Source: Burkholderiaceae bacterium (lineage in GTDB: Bacteria; Pseudomonadota; Gammaproteobacteria; Burkholderiales; Burkholderiaceae_D). From it: 64,000 nucleotides of DNA. The DNA lies in contig JARLJG010000042.1 in NCBI GenBank assembly GCA_031291325.1, forward strand, positions 124,001-188,000, given 5' to 3'. The notes beneath the pieces were generated by a model. That model saw only the letters and a program-made list of their open reading frames with translations, did not search any database and was not told the origin of the DNA. Shown here one piece after another: positions 53,101 through 62,301 of the stretch (the first letter of the stretch is position 1; each line of letters opens with the position of its first letter). The translations under genes were made by a program, and so were the position numbers.

Positions 53101-55984
53101 GCGTGTTTTCGTACGCATAAAATCCGCCTACCATGCGCTTGCGATGCGAATTCGTTTGCTTGGCGGTGCCGGTCAATTCGATTGGCACGCCGGCTTGCGG
53201 TTGGCCGGCTATGTTGAGGGCGACGGCGGTTACAGTCAGCTTTTTCTTGACCGACACCCAATTGTCGGCCTTCACGCCGACCACCACGGCAGAGGGCCAC
53301 ACCGGCGTGACGCTCGATACTGTCTGGATTTCGCCGTTGGGATCGGCGTAGGTCATTTCGGTCAGCAATTCCTTCGCTACTTTGATGGCCGGTAAATCTT
53401 TGATGACGGTTTTCCCTGCGCCGTTCTTGTCGAGCGTGACCGGCAACTTGTCGGCGACGATTTTCTGGTCGTCCTCGGTATTGTTGTCGTTTTCCTCGTC
53501 GCTATCGGACAGCTTGCTTTTTTCCTTGACGGGAGTGAACGAAAAACTGTCGTAGGCCGGAAATTCGACCGTCTTGCCGCGCAACAGGCTGGTGACATGC
53601 ACCGATTGACCGGACGCGCCGCCGCCATTCAAATAATTCAATTGCAGGTCCAGCGGCAGCTCCTTGGGTGAAACCAATGCGCCCTTGGGCGGCGTCAAGC
53701 GCCCTTGCAAGAGCGGCAGACGGAATTCCTCGACGCGGAAACTGCCGGTGTTATAGCTGTTCTCGCCGTAAAAACCGCCTCCTCCTTCACCCTCGCCATC
53801 TCCACCTTCATCGCCTTTTCCGTTGCCGGTGTCCTCGGGAGCGTTTTTCGCCTTGCCGCCATCGAGCACGATCTCGTAGAGTCCCAGTTTGGCCTGCTTC
53901 GGAATTTGAAAGACCGTTTCCGCCGTTTTTTGCCCGCGCCAGCTTAGCGGGAATTGAAATTCCTGGCCGCTGCCCTGGTGGATGATGCGTATCCGGGTCG
54001 GCAGCCGGTCGTTCGGCAACAAGCCGAAGCCGTGCATCGTCTCGGCGCGGATCACATGCTTCATCGAGGCGACTTCGCCGGCGCGGAACAGCGGACGATC
54101 CAGCACCGTGTGGGCGCGCACCGTCGCCGTTTTCGACCACTCCGTCGGCAAGTTGAAGCGGTAGGATTCGATGCCGCTATTCCACGAAGTCAGCGCAAAC
54201 GCCATGTCGGCGCGGCCCTTGTCGTCGGTCTTGCGCGCGCTGACGAACAAGCCTTCGATCGGCGTTTCGTCGGCATCCCGTTTGCAGTCGCTTTCAAACG
54301 CTTGCGGCACCATCGCCACACCGATCTTGTCGGTTTTGCCGCGCCACAATTCGTTGCCCTTGCAATCCGAGATGCGCACGTCGGCGTCGGCTACCGGCTT
54401 TGCGCTATCGAGCGTGGTGACCCAGACTGCGCCGTTTTCGCGGCCCAACTTGACGTGCACCGATAAATTGGTGACCAGCGCGCTGGTGCGCACAAACATC
54501 GGCGCCGGCTTGCCGAGCAATGACGCGCCGAGCTTTTGCGATTCCAGTTCGACCACATAAAACCCGGGGTCTTTGAAGGGGATGCCGATTACCTCGAACG
54601 GCCATTCGCCGTCTTTTGCTTCCGACGGCGCAGGCAAGGTCAGGGTTTTGGCGCCCGGCTCCTTGTGCAGCAAGCCTATACTGCGGGTGTCGATTTGTTC
54701 CTTGTTCTTGCCGACCGCGATCGAAGTCTCGTGATAACGCTTCAACTTGCTCAACCAGGCAATGACGGCTTTGTCGCTATCGATCTTCAGATCGGTGACG
54801 GTGCCGGGTTTTGCCGTGCCTTTGGTGCTGCGCACGACCAAACCGGTTTCAACGCGGCGCAAGGTCACCGGCAAGGTGGCGTCGGCATTGAGCTCGATGA
54901 TGCCGAACGGCGCGGTCGGAAACTTCGCCAATGGCGGATAATCGGCCAGTCGGGACTTCAATGGAAACTGGCTGCGGTTGGCCAATGGGCGGCCCATCTC
55001 GTCCTGGAAGTCGCCCGGCAGTTCGATCGTGAAATCCGACTTTTCGGGGAAGGGCGGTTGGAAGGTGACTTGTCTGACGGAGTCATCGGTTTCGTTCTTG
55101 TCAAAGGACGGTTTTATCTTTCCATTGGCTCCGCGCAACACGATTTTTTCCGCCAGTTTGCGGCTGACCGGCGTGCTGAATGAAAGTTGCATCGCCAAGA
55201 TCGGCGCGCAAGCCGCATCCGCGTTTTCGCGCTCGCAACTGAAATTGGCGGTAAATGCAGGTTGCACCTTGAATTTGAAGATTTGCGCCTGTGTCGTCGC
55301 AATCCCGGATGGCGTCTGGATGCCCTTGTCCCAAGTCAACTGCATCGCCGCGCCATTCGGCAGGCGTTGCTGGCATTGCACGGTCGTCACGCGAGTCGGA
55401 TCGATTTTCTTGGCAAAATGTTGCAGCAATTGCTTGCGCGTGTCGTCCGGCGCAAATTTGACCGGAATGCGCTCATGCGCGCCTTCCACCTCGCAATAGG
55501 TATGTGCCAGGATACTGGCGTTGGTGGCAGCACCGTTTTGTATCAGCACGAAGACTTGTTCTTCGTCGATGCTTTCGTCGCCCCCTCGAGGAAAGCTGCT
55601 GACTACAGCCGGCCCGCCGGTATTGAATTGAAAAGTCGTCTTGCCGCTGACCGTTGCGCCGGAAAGAACCTTGAAGTCGGGCTTGATGGAGAAGGAACAA
55701 CGCGTGCCCGGAGGGACATCCTGCACAAAATCGTAAATCCACTGGCGGTCGGTGGCCCAGCGCGCGCTGCCGGCTTCGCTGCATTTAATATCGAAGGGCG
55801 CGGGCGCTTTCGGGTCGCCGAAGCGCACCGCAGATTCGGAAAAGGTGGCTTGTACCTGCCTGACCTGCACGATTTCCCCTTGCGGAGAAAAGCTGGCAAT
55901 CGTCGCAGCGTGTGCAACCAACATGGTTGCCGATGAGAGCAACCCGGCGATTCCCAACCCGGCCACCTTGCGAAGAAATTTCAT
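50144..55984 (-). CDS. Bacterial alpha-2-macroglobulin (YfhM type)
   Basis: A 1946-residue periplasmic protease trap. The N-terminus (MKFLRKVAGLGIAGLLSSATMLVAHA) is a Sec signal without a lipobox Cys. A series of MG (macroglobulin) domains follows, with the bait region and the A2M signature toward the C-terminal half (SPTRELFDTLLLWKPAIVLDANGRAQIDVPLNDALTSFKIVAVAENG). The thioester motif C-L-E-Q is intact in YPYSCLEQKTSKAIGL, so covalent capture of proteases is likely. Two unusual acidic/glycine-rich stretches are encoded near 53762-53840 and 53448-53520. ATG 55984 follows GGAGG closely. It is translationally coupled to pbpC. Confidence 0.94.
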   Translation of the reverse strand: MKFLRKVAGLGIAGLLSSATMLVAHAATIASFSPQGEIVQVRQVQATFSESAVRFGDPKAPAPFDIKCSEAGSARWATDRQWIYDFVQDVPPGTRCSFSIKPDFKVLSGATVSGKTTFQFNTGGPAVVSSFPRGGDESIDEEQVFVLIQNGAATNASILAHTYCEVEGAHERIPVKFAPDDTRKQLLQHFAKKIDPTRVTTVQCQQRLPNGAAMQLTWDKGIQTPSGIATTQAQIFKFKVQPAFTANFSCERENADAACAPILAMQLSFSTPVSRKLAEKIVLRGANGKIKPSFDKNETDDSVRQVTFQPPFPEKSDFTIELPGDFQDEMGRPLANRSQFPLKSRLADYPPLAKFPTAPFGIIELNADATLPVTLRRVETGLVVRSTKGTAKPGTVTDLKIDSDKAVIAWLSKLKRYHETSIAVGKNKEQIDTRSIGLLHKEPGAKTLTLPAPSEAKDGEWPFEVIGIPFKDPGFYVVELESQKLGASLLGKPAPMFVRTSALVTNLSVHVKLGRENGAVWVTTLDSAKPVADADVRISDCKGNELWRGKTDKIGVAMVPQAFESDCKRDADETPIEGLFVSARKTDDKGRADMAFALTSWNSGIESYRFNLPTEWSKTATVRAHTVLDRPLFRAGEVASMKHVIRAETMHGFGLLPNDRLPTRIRIIHQGSGQEFQFPLSWRGQKTAETVFQIPKQAKLGLYEIVLDGGKAKNAPEDTGNGKGDEGGDGEGEGGGGFYGENSYNTGSFRVEEFRLPLLQGRLTPPKGALVSPKELPLDLQLNYLNGGGASGQSVHVTSLLRGKTVEFPAYDSFSFTPVKEKSKLSDSDEENDNNTEDDQKIVADKLPVTLDKNGAGKTVIKDLPAIKVAKELLTEMTYADPNGEIQTVSSVTPVWPSAVVVGVKADNWVSVKKKLTVTAVALNIAGQPQAGVPIELTGTAKQTNSHRKRMVGGFYAYENTHSANDLGSLCSGISDGRGLLICEVELTEPGNVEIVAKAKDGSGNAATATSSVWVTKQGEVWFDGENQDRIDILPEKKHYQPGETAQFQVRMPFRYATALVAVEREGVIDTQVVQLNGQDPTISLPIKASYGPNIYVSVLAVRGRMREVPWYSFFIWGWKEPINWWHEFKEYQSPSATVDLAKPAYKYGIAEISVGTAAHQLAVTVSSDKPSYAIRTTAKVTVQVNLPNGRPAAGAEIALAAVDESLLELEPNHSWDLLDAMLQRRGYGVETSTAQMQVVGKRHYGRKAMPAGGGGGGKSPTRELFDTLLLWKPAIVLDANGRAQIDVPLNDALTSFKIVAVAENGDSMFGTGSLSIRSTQDLQIISGLPPLVREGDSFNAMVTVRNTTTRAMRVNASAKVSGVTADFPPQDLAIPAGEAREIVWTVAVPADVQQLAWEINAQEQGGQGVKDAIKATQRVVPAVPVTVQQASLFQLDKAFALNVAQPADSLPGRGGLAITLTPKLAASSEGLHRFFVEYPYSCLEQKTSKAIGLHDDAMWQRVVAELPSYLDADGLAYYYPPSEGNERRGSDTLTAYILAATHEASFSIPEQSRNKMLDGLAAFVAGNITREFWAPQKDLEIRKLAALEALSRYGRVQPGMLGSIQINPNLWPTSAVLDWIGILQRVPSIAERDKRLAEADQIIRARLNYQGSRVGFSNEERDYWWWLMVGGDTNASRLVLTMLNNPTWRDDMPKLINGAIQRQSHGHWGTTTANVWGGLAMNKFSEKFEAEPVAGSTKAAFEQGGSVASSQSFNWAASGGGKLQLPWPASSTAAQGTLKLNHDGRGKPWVTVQSLAAVQLKAPFSSGYRMTKTVVAVEQKEKGVYSRGDIIRINVDIDAQTDMSWVVVTDPIPGGATLLGSGLGRDSAISTGGERPSGSAWLAYEERSFEAFRSYYEYVPKGKFTISYTIRLNNAGAFNLPQTRVEAMYAPEMFGEIPNAKITVK

Positions 55985-56464
55985 CCCGCCTCCATAAAAT
56001 ACGTTTGATGCGACCTTGGCGCACCGGGAAACCGACGGATAAATATGCATAGCCGGATCGCCGGAAGTTTAACAAAAAGTCATGCATCATGTCAAAATGT
56101 CTATTCGATATTTGTTTCTCTCGCGTCGAACATTGCCTTGGCCAACGACCTTGCGCCAATTAGGAAAAGATTTTCCGCTACCGATTGCTTTGCGGCGGGC
56201 ATTCTCTTCCTTTTTGCGGCAAAACCGAATTTTCTGAGGTCTGAAAATCGACTTGCCATGCATTTCTTCTTATCCCGCCGGATTTGACCTAAATCAAACT
56301 CCACGCTGGGAGACTGCCTATTATGAACCACCTGATATCGAGCAAGAGCAGTATGTACCAAGACATTTGCATGACAAATTTCTCTGCGAGTGGAGCTTCC
56401 TGCGTTTCGTCGCTGGCAGTGCCGCGTCGCCTTTTACGTTAGCCTTCGGATCATGGAGTTTATT
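55985..56464. promoter_or_regulatory. Divergent promoter region between alpha-2-macroglobulin and aldehyde dehydrogenase
   Basis: A 480-base region serving two divergent genes. The only well-defined site is the FNR/Anr-like palindrome at 56284-56297. The ribosome binding site for the dehydrogenase, GGAG at 56454-56457, overlaps an in-frame upstream ATG (56453). No small gene is supported. Confidence 0.55.
56284..56297. promoter_or_regulatory. FNR/Anr-type binding site candidate upstream of aldehyde dehydrogenase
   Basis: TTGAC-CTAA-ATCAA differs from the FNR consensus TTGAT-N4-ATCAA at one position. It is 168 bases upstream of the aldehyde dehydrogenase start. This suggests oxygen-responsive control, though the distance implies a transcript leader of about 120 bases if it acts at -41.5. 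Confidence 0.5.
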
Positions 56465-57985
56465 ATGTTCAAACAAGCACTTGACTACGTTCGTTCGCAC
56501 GGCAAGTTACCCCGCCGTTACGGTAATTTTATCGGCGGAAAATGGATTGCGCCGCGCGATGAACAATATTTCACCGACTACAGCCCGATCAATGGCGAAG
56601 CCTTGGTCGAAATCGCCAAATCGACGCCCGCCGACGTCGAAACTGCGCTCGATGCAGCCTATCGCGCAAAGGACTCCTGGGCGCGGCTCTCACCCACCGA
56701 GCGGGCGCGCATTCTCAATCGCGTCGCCGATCGGCTCGAAGAAAATCTCGAATTGCTTGCCTTGGCCGAGACCCTGGACAATGGCAAACCCATCCGTGAA
56801 ACGCGTGGCGCCGATGTGCCGCTTGCGATTGATCACTTCCGTTATTTCGCCGGTTGCGTGCGCTCGGAAGAAGGCGCCATTTCCGTCATCGACGACGACA
56901 CCATTGCCTATCATTTCAGGGAACCGCTAGGCGTGGTTGGACAAATCATTCCGTGGAACTTCCCGCTGCTGATGGCAGCGTGGAAAATCGCACCGGCACT
57001 GGCAGCCGGAAATTGCACGGTGATCAAACCGGCTTCGCAGACACCGCTGACCTTGCTGTTGTTCGCCGAATTGACTGCCGATATCATTCCGGCTGGCGTC
57101 ATTAATGTGGTGACCGGCCCCGGTGGCACGGTTGGCAATGCGATCGCCGCCAATCCGCGTATTTCAAAAGTGTCCTTTACCGGAGAAACCACGACCGGCA
57201 AGGCCATCATGCGCGCCGCAGCCGAGCATCTGATCCCGCAGACGATGGAATTGGGCGGCAAATCGGCGAATATCTTTCTGGCGGACGTATTCGATCAGGA
57301 AGATGAATTTCTCGACAAGGCAATCGAAGGTTTTGCCCTCTTTGCGTTCAACAAGGGCGAAGTATGCACATGCCCTTCGCGCGCATTGGTGCAGGAATCG
57401 ATCTACGACAAGTTCATCGAGCGCGCCGTCAAACGCGTTGCCGCGATCAAGGTCGGCAATCCACTCGCCGCCGATACCCAGATGGGGCCGCAAGCGTCGC
57501 AAGACCAAATCGACAAGATCCTTTCCTATATCGATATCGGCAAGGCCGAAGGAGCAAAGCTTCTGACCGGCGGAGAACGCGCGCATTTGGGCGGCGATCT
57601 CGAAAAAGGCTTCTTCCTGAAACCGACGGTGTTTTCCGGCAATAACAAGATGCGAATCTTCCAGGAAGAAATCTTCGGCCCGGTATTGTCGGTAACGACA
57701 TTCAAGACCGTCGAAGAAGCCATCGCGATCGCCAACGACAGCGTTTACGGCCTTGGTGGAGGGGTCTGGTCTCGCAACGGCACACTCGCTTATCGCGTCG
57801 GCAGAGGCGTCGAAGCGGGAAGAGTCTGGACCAACTGCTACCACGTCTATCCGGCGCACGCAGCGTTCGGCGGCTACAAGGAATCCGGCTTCGGCCGCGA
57901 AAATCACAAGGCGATGCTGGATCACTATCAACAAACGAAAAATCTCTTGGTCAGCTACGATAACAAGGCGCGCGGATTGTTCTGA
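56465..57985 (+). CDS. NAD-dependent aldehyde dehydrogenase (ExaC/AcoD/AldB type)
   Basis: A 506-residue soluble dehydrogenase. Family features: [14 protein letters not shown] near the N-terminus, [44 protein letters not shown] (NAD-binding), ELGGKSANI with general base Glu about 262, and [14 protein letters not shown] with nucleophile Cys about 301. The GEVCTCPSR form and the ending DNKARGLF are typical of acetaldehyde dehydrogenases of the ExaC/AcoD/AldB group that oxidise acetaldehyde and similar aldehydes to acids. ATG 56465 is chosen because GGAG lies 7 bases before it; upstream in-frame ATG 56453 overlaps that site. It is monocistronic and followed by a strong hairpin. Confidence 0.92.
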   Translation: MFKQALDYVRSHGKLPRRYGNFIGGKWIAPRDEQYFTDYSPINGEALVEIAKSTPADVETALDAAYRAKDSWARLSPTERARILNRVADRLEENLELLALAETLDNGKPIRETRGADVPLAIDHFRYFAGCVRSEEGAISVIDDDTIAYHFREPLGVVGQIIPWNFPLLMAAWKIAPALAAGNCTVIKPASQTPLTLLLFAELTADIIPAGVINVVTGPGGTVGNAIAANPRISKVSFTGETTTGKAIMRAAAEHLIPQTMELGGKSANIFLADVFDQEDEFLDKAIEGFALFAFNKGEVCTCPSRALVQESIYDKFIERAVKRVAAIKVGNPLAADTQMGPQASQDQIDKILSYIDIGKAEGAKLLTGGERAHLGGDLEKGFFLKPTVFSGNNKMRIFQEEIFGPVLSVTTFKTVEEAIAIANDSVYGLGGGVWSRNGTLAYRVGRGVEAGRVWTNCYHVYPAHAAFGGYKESGFGRENHKAMLDHYQQTKNLLVSYDNKARGLF

Positions 57986-58042
57986 TTTTGCCGTAATGCC
58001 TGACTTCGCGTCACAAGCAAGCTAAAGCGCGCAATTGGATGC

Positions 58043-58075
58043 TGCGGGCGTCACCTAGTTCAGGTGGCGCCCGCA
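58043..58075 (+). terminator. Strong hairpin after aldehyde dehydrogenase
   Basis: A 13-bp stem (58043-58055 with 58063-58075, one G-U pair) with loop TAGTTCA, 57 bases after the dehydrogenase stop. There is no U-run, so it may act as a Rho-assisted terminator or as 3'-end protection. Confidence 0.6.
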
Positions 58076-58213
58076 CAATTCCAAAAAGTACGACGGAACG
58101 CGCGGCTCCTGACGTTGGCTATTTTTTTCGGCGCACCATGCAAACCGACCGCACGCCCACGGAAACCGGCGGGCGGCAGTCTTGCGTCGCTTGGCGGTGC
58201 GCAAAAATCGTTT

Positions 58214-59107
58214 TCAGTCCTTGGTGTAATAGCCGACCCCAAGCAGCACATCGTCCACTCGGCGAATCAAGGAATGCTTGTGTTCGACTGCATTGGTCGC
58301 GGGATTGCGCCAGACGTAGTCGACGCTGCCACTTCCTTTTTCCTTGGCCAGCGCAATCATCGTCTTGAACATCGGGTAGCCGGCAGCATCGGTTAACTCC
58401 CTCACATCGGCGCCGGTAAGGTTCGGCGCAGCCCCCGAAGCCCGATACGAGCCGTCGTTTAAGCCAATCGCAAAAACATATTCGTCATTGATGAAAAAGC
58501 GGCCATGGGGATCGTTGAATTCCTTGAATGCCGCTGCACCGCCGTATTTTTTCAAATAATCAACAGCCTTATCCAGCATGACTGTTGCTTCCTCCATCGT
58601 GGCGCGGGGAATATAGTAGCCAACACAGACCAGATACTTGCCGATTTTTTGGAAGTGGCTTGTTTTAACTTCTATCCGATTATCGGCCCGGTTCAACCAG
58701 TTGTACTCGACCGTTCCCGAATCGCTGGTCTTGGCGATGTCGAGCATTTCGCGGATAAAATATTTTTTCGATGCATCGTGCATTTCGAGTGCGTTGGAAC
58801 CGATTTCCCACGCTGGCGCGCCGCCGCTGGCATACAGGATACCGTCAAGTCCGACCACAAAGACATAGAATTCCTGGCTCACAAACGGGCCACGGCGATC
58901 ATCGAAAACCCGAAACGATTGTTCCGACCCGTATTTCTGCAGATAATCAGTCGCGCGTTCCAGCAGCTCGTCTGCGCGTCTGATATCCATACGCTCGAAG
59001 GCGCCCACATGTTTTACGGCGGGACTTGCCGACAAGTCTTCGGTTGCGTTGGCAACCCATGCGGCGGACAGCGATAGTACGAGCAAAGCGATGCGATTGA
59101 ATTTCAT
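58214..59107 (-). CDS. Exported tandem single-Cache domain protein
   Basis: A 297-residue protein with a Sec signal (MKFNRIALLVLSLSAAWVANA). Two homologous halves follow: residues about 45-165 (RADELLERATDYLQKYGSEQSFRVFDDRRGPFVSQEFYVFVVGLDGILYASGGAP...YFIREMLDIAKTSDSGTVEYNWLNR) and about 170-295 (MLDKAVDYLKKYGGAAAFKEFNDPHGRFFINDEYVFAIGLNDGSYRASGAAP...MFKTMIALAKEKGSGSVDYVWRNP). Each matches the sCache_2 pattern of ligand-sensing domains, but there is no transmembrane helix or output domain, so the protein is expected to be soluble in the periplasm. It may bind a small ligand and report to a separate membrane receptor. No partner gene is adjacent. Confidence 0.85.
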   Translation of the reverse strand: MKFNRIALLVLSLSAAWVANATEDLSASPAVKHVGAFERMDIRRADELLERATDYLQKYGSEQSFRVFDDRRGPFVSQEFYVFVVGLDGILYASGGAPAWEIGSNALEMHDASKKYFIREMLDIAKTSDSGTVEYNWLNRADNRIEVKTSHFQKIGKYLVCVGYYIPRATMEEATVMLDKAVDYLKKYGGAAAFKEFNDPHGRFFINDEYVFAIGLNDGSYRASGAAPNLTGADVRELTDAAGYPMFKTMIALAKEKGSGSVDYVWRNPATNAVEHKHSLIRRVDDVLLGVGYYTKD

Positions 59108-60162
59108 TATCTACTCCAAGTTGGCAGGTGCGCGACAGTGGTAGGTGCATGACTACATACCACCTATTCATAATCACGATCTTGAACTCAAGACGCGACC
59201 GTCGTCACGCCATGTCCTGGCAACATTATAGCCACCGCAGCAAGAAGGGGAGTGTGTTTGTAGCGACATTTCGTCCAGTTTTTTAATTTGCTTTTTTAAA
59301 TTTTTAAAAGACTAGAACAACTAAAGTAAAAGTCATTTGGTGTCGAGCTTCGGACAAATGAAAGATTTCAAATTTCAAATTTCAGAATCTGCGAAGCGCA
59401 ATCCGCGTTGCCGCAACATTGGCTTGGCGACTGTTCCATTCTGCGACACTCAGGCGTCAAAATTGGAACACTTCACACGCCCTATATCTTTTGCCGGCGG
59501 CCGTCCATTTCGCACTTGTTCCAATCTGGCGCGCCTGTCAGTAGGCCCTCTCACGTAAAAAGGGGAGCATATCGCTCCCTTGAACGATACGACGGTGTCG
59601 GCTAATCGCCAAATGTGAACAAAAACGGAGTCATGCGCGGCGCCCGACTTCACCCATGACGCAAGTTCGATGCCATTGATCAAAATGCACCAAATGATGG
59701 TGTGTGCAATGGATGGATTCCCCCACTGAAGACCTGCCCCCTCCGGCGACACGGCAGGGCAGCCGCAGGTCTATATTTTGCGGTCATACCACTTCAATCG
59801 AACGAATTTCGACCATGCCGATCCGATTCCTCGTGATATTGTTATATATATGACGAATTTTGTAGCATTTCAAACAAATGGTGACAAACGATGTCCGGCG
59901 CCGCCCGCATTGCGGCGGCATGCTGCATACATTTCTCCCGACCAATCGGCGCAAAAACTTGCGGATTACCGTTCTTTGAACCATGGTTTTCCCAGCTAAC
60001 AGAGGAATGCGGAACTTGCACTCTCCATTGCCGCTGCGAATTCACGACCATGCCGATAGGGATGGAAAAGCCAATGGCATGCATTTTGCGTTGCCGTGCG
60101 ACTGTTCGTTATAGCTATTTGTATATATTGTGTTCATCATTTCCTTTTTTGAGATTGCCACC
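59108..60162. other. One-kilobase non-coding gap upstream of TonB receptor
   Basis: No convincing protein-coding gene. It is AT-rich between 59270 and 59400 and between 59830 and 59880. It contains a structured segment with a minus-strand terminator (see the ncRNA entry) and the promoter of the downstream TonB receptor, whose position I cannot fix. I found no convincing Fur box or cobalamin riboswitch. Confidence 0.5.
59557..59780 (-). ncRNA. Candidate small RNA with intrinsic terminator
   Basis: Read on the minus strand, three elements occur in order: a hairpin with an 8-bp perfect outer stem AGACCTGC/GCAGGTCT (59730-59737 with 59765-59772), a hairpin CACCA/TGGTG with 5-base loop (59688-59702), and a terminator stem of about 8 bp (59561-59568 with 59574-59581, loop 5) followed by TTTTT (59557-59561 on the plus strand as A-run). 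No gene precedes this terminator on that strand. The right-hand limit is a guess. Confidence 0.4.
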
Positions 60163-62229
60163 ATGCCCACTTTGCCTCGCCCATTTCCTTTACGCCCGAT
60201 TGCCGCAGCAATGCTCCTCTATTCAGCGGTAGCCTACGGTGCAGACTCTTCCGATGATTCCAACGTGTTTCAAATCGGCAAAATCGAGACAATCGAGATC
60301 AAGGGCGCAAAACCTTCCGGCATTCCCGACGCGTTTGGCGCCGAATCCATCAGTGCGCAATCCATGCAAGACAATTTTGCGCGCGATGTCGGCCAGGCAT
60401 TGCAGAACGTGACTGGAGTGGCGCCGACTTTTACCGGACAGCGCGCGGAGTCGCAGGTGTACATTCGCGGCTTCAATCAGAACCAGGTCACATTGAGCGT
60501 CGACGGCATTCCAATCTATGTACCCTATGACGGCAACGTGGATCTGAGCCGGCTGCTGACGGCCAACCTGTCGGAAATCGTCGTGACCAAGGGCCTGGGT
60601 TCGTTAATGTATGGCCCCAATAACATGGGCGGCACCATCAACCTCATCACGAAACGCCCCGATAAGCCGTTTGCGCTCGACGTCAGCGGTGGATTGATCG
60701 GCAATCAGGACGGCATCGATGCCAATAACGGCAGCGCCCAGTTTGGCAGCCGGCTCAACGATCGCTGGTATGTCACCGGCGGCTTCGCATTCAATAATTC
60801 CACGGGATTTCCCCTTTCCGGCGACTTTACGCCGGTGGCTGCCCAACCGTCAGGCGCGCGCTTGAACGCAACCAGCCATGCGCAGAACTACAACTTCAAA
60901 GTAGGCTTCACGCCAAATGCGACGGACGAGTATGCGTTGGCGGTCAGCGAAGTAATCAGCATGAAGCAGGATCCGCCGTATACCGGAAAGACTGCCGTTA
61001 CCGGGCAGAAAGTATCCTACTGGGACTGGCCGCAATGGAACAAGCAGAGCTACTATTTCATCGGCAACACCGGGATCGGCGAGGGTTACCTGAAGACGCG
61101 CGTCTACCTGGACCGATTCATCAACCAGCTCGATTCGTACGACAACGCCACTTATAGCACTACATTCAAACCGTATGCGTTCAACTCGGAATACAACGAC
61201 CATTCCGAAGGCGTCAACCTTGAATTCGGCCAAGCGCTGGGCAGCGCCAACCTGCTGAAACTCGCCGGCTTCTATAAACAAGACGTCCATACCGAGACGC
61301 AATTTCCGAGCAACGCCAAACGCTACGATAGTCCGTGGCTCTACTTTCAGGCCCAAACTTTCGCGTTCGGCGTTGAAGACACCTGGAGCCCTAGCCAGTC
61401 GACCCGGGTCGTGGCGGGTTATCGTCACGATCGCCACCAATTCGACGATGCCCAGGTCTACACCAACAGCTTGGATACAGCGGTGATGAGCCAAGCGATT
61501 GCCGACCCAGCCCAAGCCAACAACTGGCAGATCACCGTGCAGCACGATCTGGGCGCGGATATCGGTGCGGGCGATGCTGTTCTACGCGCCGGCATCGGCA
61601 GTAAAACCCGCTTTCCGGGAATCAAGGACGTCTATTCGTATAGTCTGGGCAAATCGATTCCAAATCCGACCCTTGGCGCGGAGCGGGCGCAAAACCGTGA
61701 AATCGGCGTGTCCGGCAGCCTCGGAACGGCACACTACGACGCGGCGCTATTTTGGGATTCGATCAGCGACGCCATCGAGGCGGTATCGGTCGCTCCCGGC
61801 CTGACGCAAAACCAGAATGTCGCGACAGCCACCAACAAGGGCCTGGACTTGAATCTGCAGCAAGAATTGACGCGCAATTTGCTGGGCACCTTGCACTATA
61901 GTTACCTGGACCGGACGCTGGGAACAAGCGGCCTGGTCGCCACCGGCACACCGACCAATCGCGGAGAGGTGATCGTCACCTGGACGGTGTCGGCAAGCGT
62001 GGAAGCGGCCGCCGACGTACAGGCAAATTCGCGTATTCAGAGCGCGACCAACGGGCTGCAACCGGTTGCCGGCAACGCGATCGCCGACCTGCGCGTCACC
62101 GGACATCTAAGCAAGGAGGCGACCCTCAACGCCGGCATCGGCAACCTGTTCGACCGCAACTATGCGTTCACCGAGGGTTTTCCGATGCCTGGCCGCACCT
62201 TTAAATTGCAGTTGAACTACCGTCTTTGA
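60163..62229 (+). CDS. TonB-dependent outer-membrane receptor
   Basis: A 688-residue receptor. A signal peptide (about residues 1-26) is followed by a TonB-box-like segment (IETIEIKG), the plug domain (DVGQALQNVTGVAPTFTGQRAESQVYIRGFNQNQVTLSVDGIPIYVPYDGNVDLSRLLTANLSEIVVTKGLGSLMYGPNNMGGTINLITKRP) and a 22-strand barrel ending in RTFKLQLNYRL (NLFDRNYAFTEGFPMPGRTF is the usual terminal region). Such receptors take up ferric siderophores, cobalamin, haem or other metal complexes using the proton motive force. ATG 60163 is chosen because the upstream in-frame part lacks signal character. The following genes suggest a metal or chelate uptake locus. Confidence 0.93.
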   Translation: MPTLPRPFPLRPIAAAMLLYSAVAYGADSSDDSNVFQIGKIETIEIKGAKPSGIPDAFGAESISAQSMQDNFARDVGQALQNVTGVAPTFTGQRAESQVYIRGFNQNQVTLSVDGIPIYVPYDGNVDLSRLLTANLSEIVVTKGLGSLMYGPNNMGGTINLITKRPDKPFALDVSGGLIGNQDGIDANNGSAQFGSRLNDRWYVTGGFAFNNSTGFPLSGDFTPVAAQPSGARLNATSHAQNYNFKVGFTPNATDEYALAVSEVISMKQDPPYTGKTAVTGQKVSYWDWPQWNKQSYYFIGNTGIGEGYLKTRVYLDRFINQLDSYDNATYSTTFKPYAFNSEYNDHSEGVNLEFGQALGSANLLKLAGFYKQDVHTETQFPSNAKRYDSPWLYFQAQTFAFGVEDTWSPSQSTRVVAGYRHDRHQFDDAQVYTNSLDTAVMSQAIADPAQANNWQITVQHDLGADIGAGDAVLRAGIGSKTRFPGIKDVYSYSLGKSIPNPTLGAERAQNREIGVSGSLGTAHYDAALFWDSISDAIEAVSVAPGLTQNQNVATATNKGLDLNLQQELTRNLLGTLHYSYLDRTLGTSGLVATGTPTNRGEVIVTWTVSASVEAAADVQANSRIQSATNGLQPVAGNAIADLRVTGHLSKEATLNAGIGNLFDRNYAFTEGFPMPGRTFKLQLNYRL

Positions 62230-62301
62230 ACACGGTGCGCGACAAAACAAAGTCAACCACGGCTGCACTCTTTCAATCATTCTTGCGTTCAAAAATTATC
62301 C

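Noticed and set aside
59680-59710. TGCACCA-N5-TGGTGTG as an NtrC site
   Set aside because: The half-sites are two bases farther apart than in the NtrC consensus, and no sigma54 promoter lies nearby.
59717-59745. CCCACTGAAGACCTGCC resembles the conserved 3' part of cobalamin riboswitches, near a TonB receptor
   Set aside because: The required upstream boxes (GGGAA, GGTG...AATCC, GCCACTG with proper order and spacing) are missing, so only a short chance similarity remains.
59450-59752. Minus-strand GTG-started frame of 100 codons in the gap upstream of the TonB receptor
   Set aside because: It contains the strong intrinsic terminator in its middle and shows no recognisable features; a non-coding transcript fits better.
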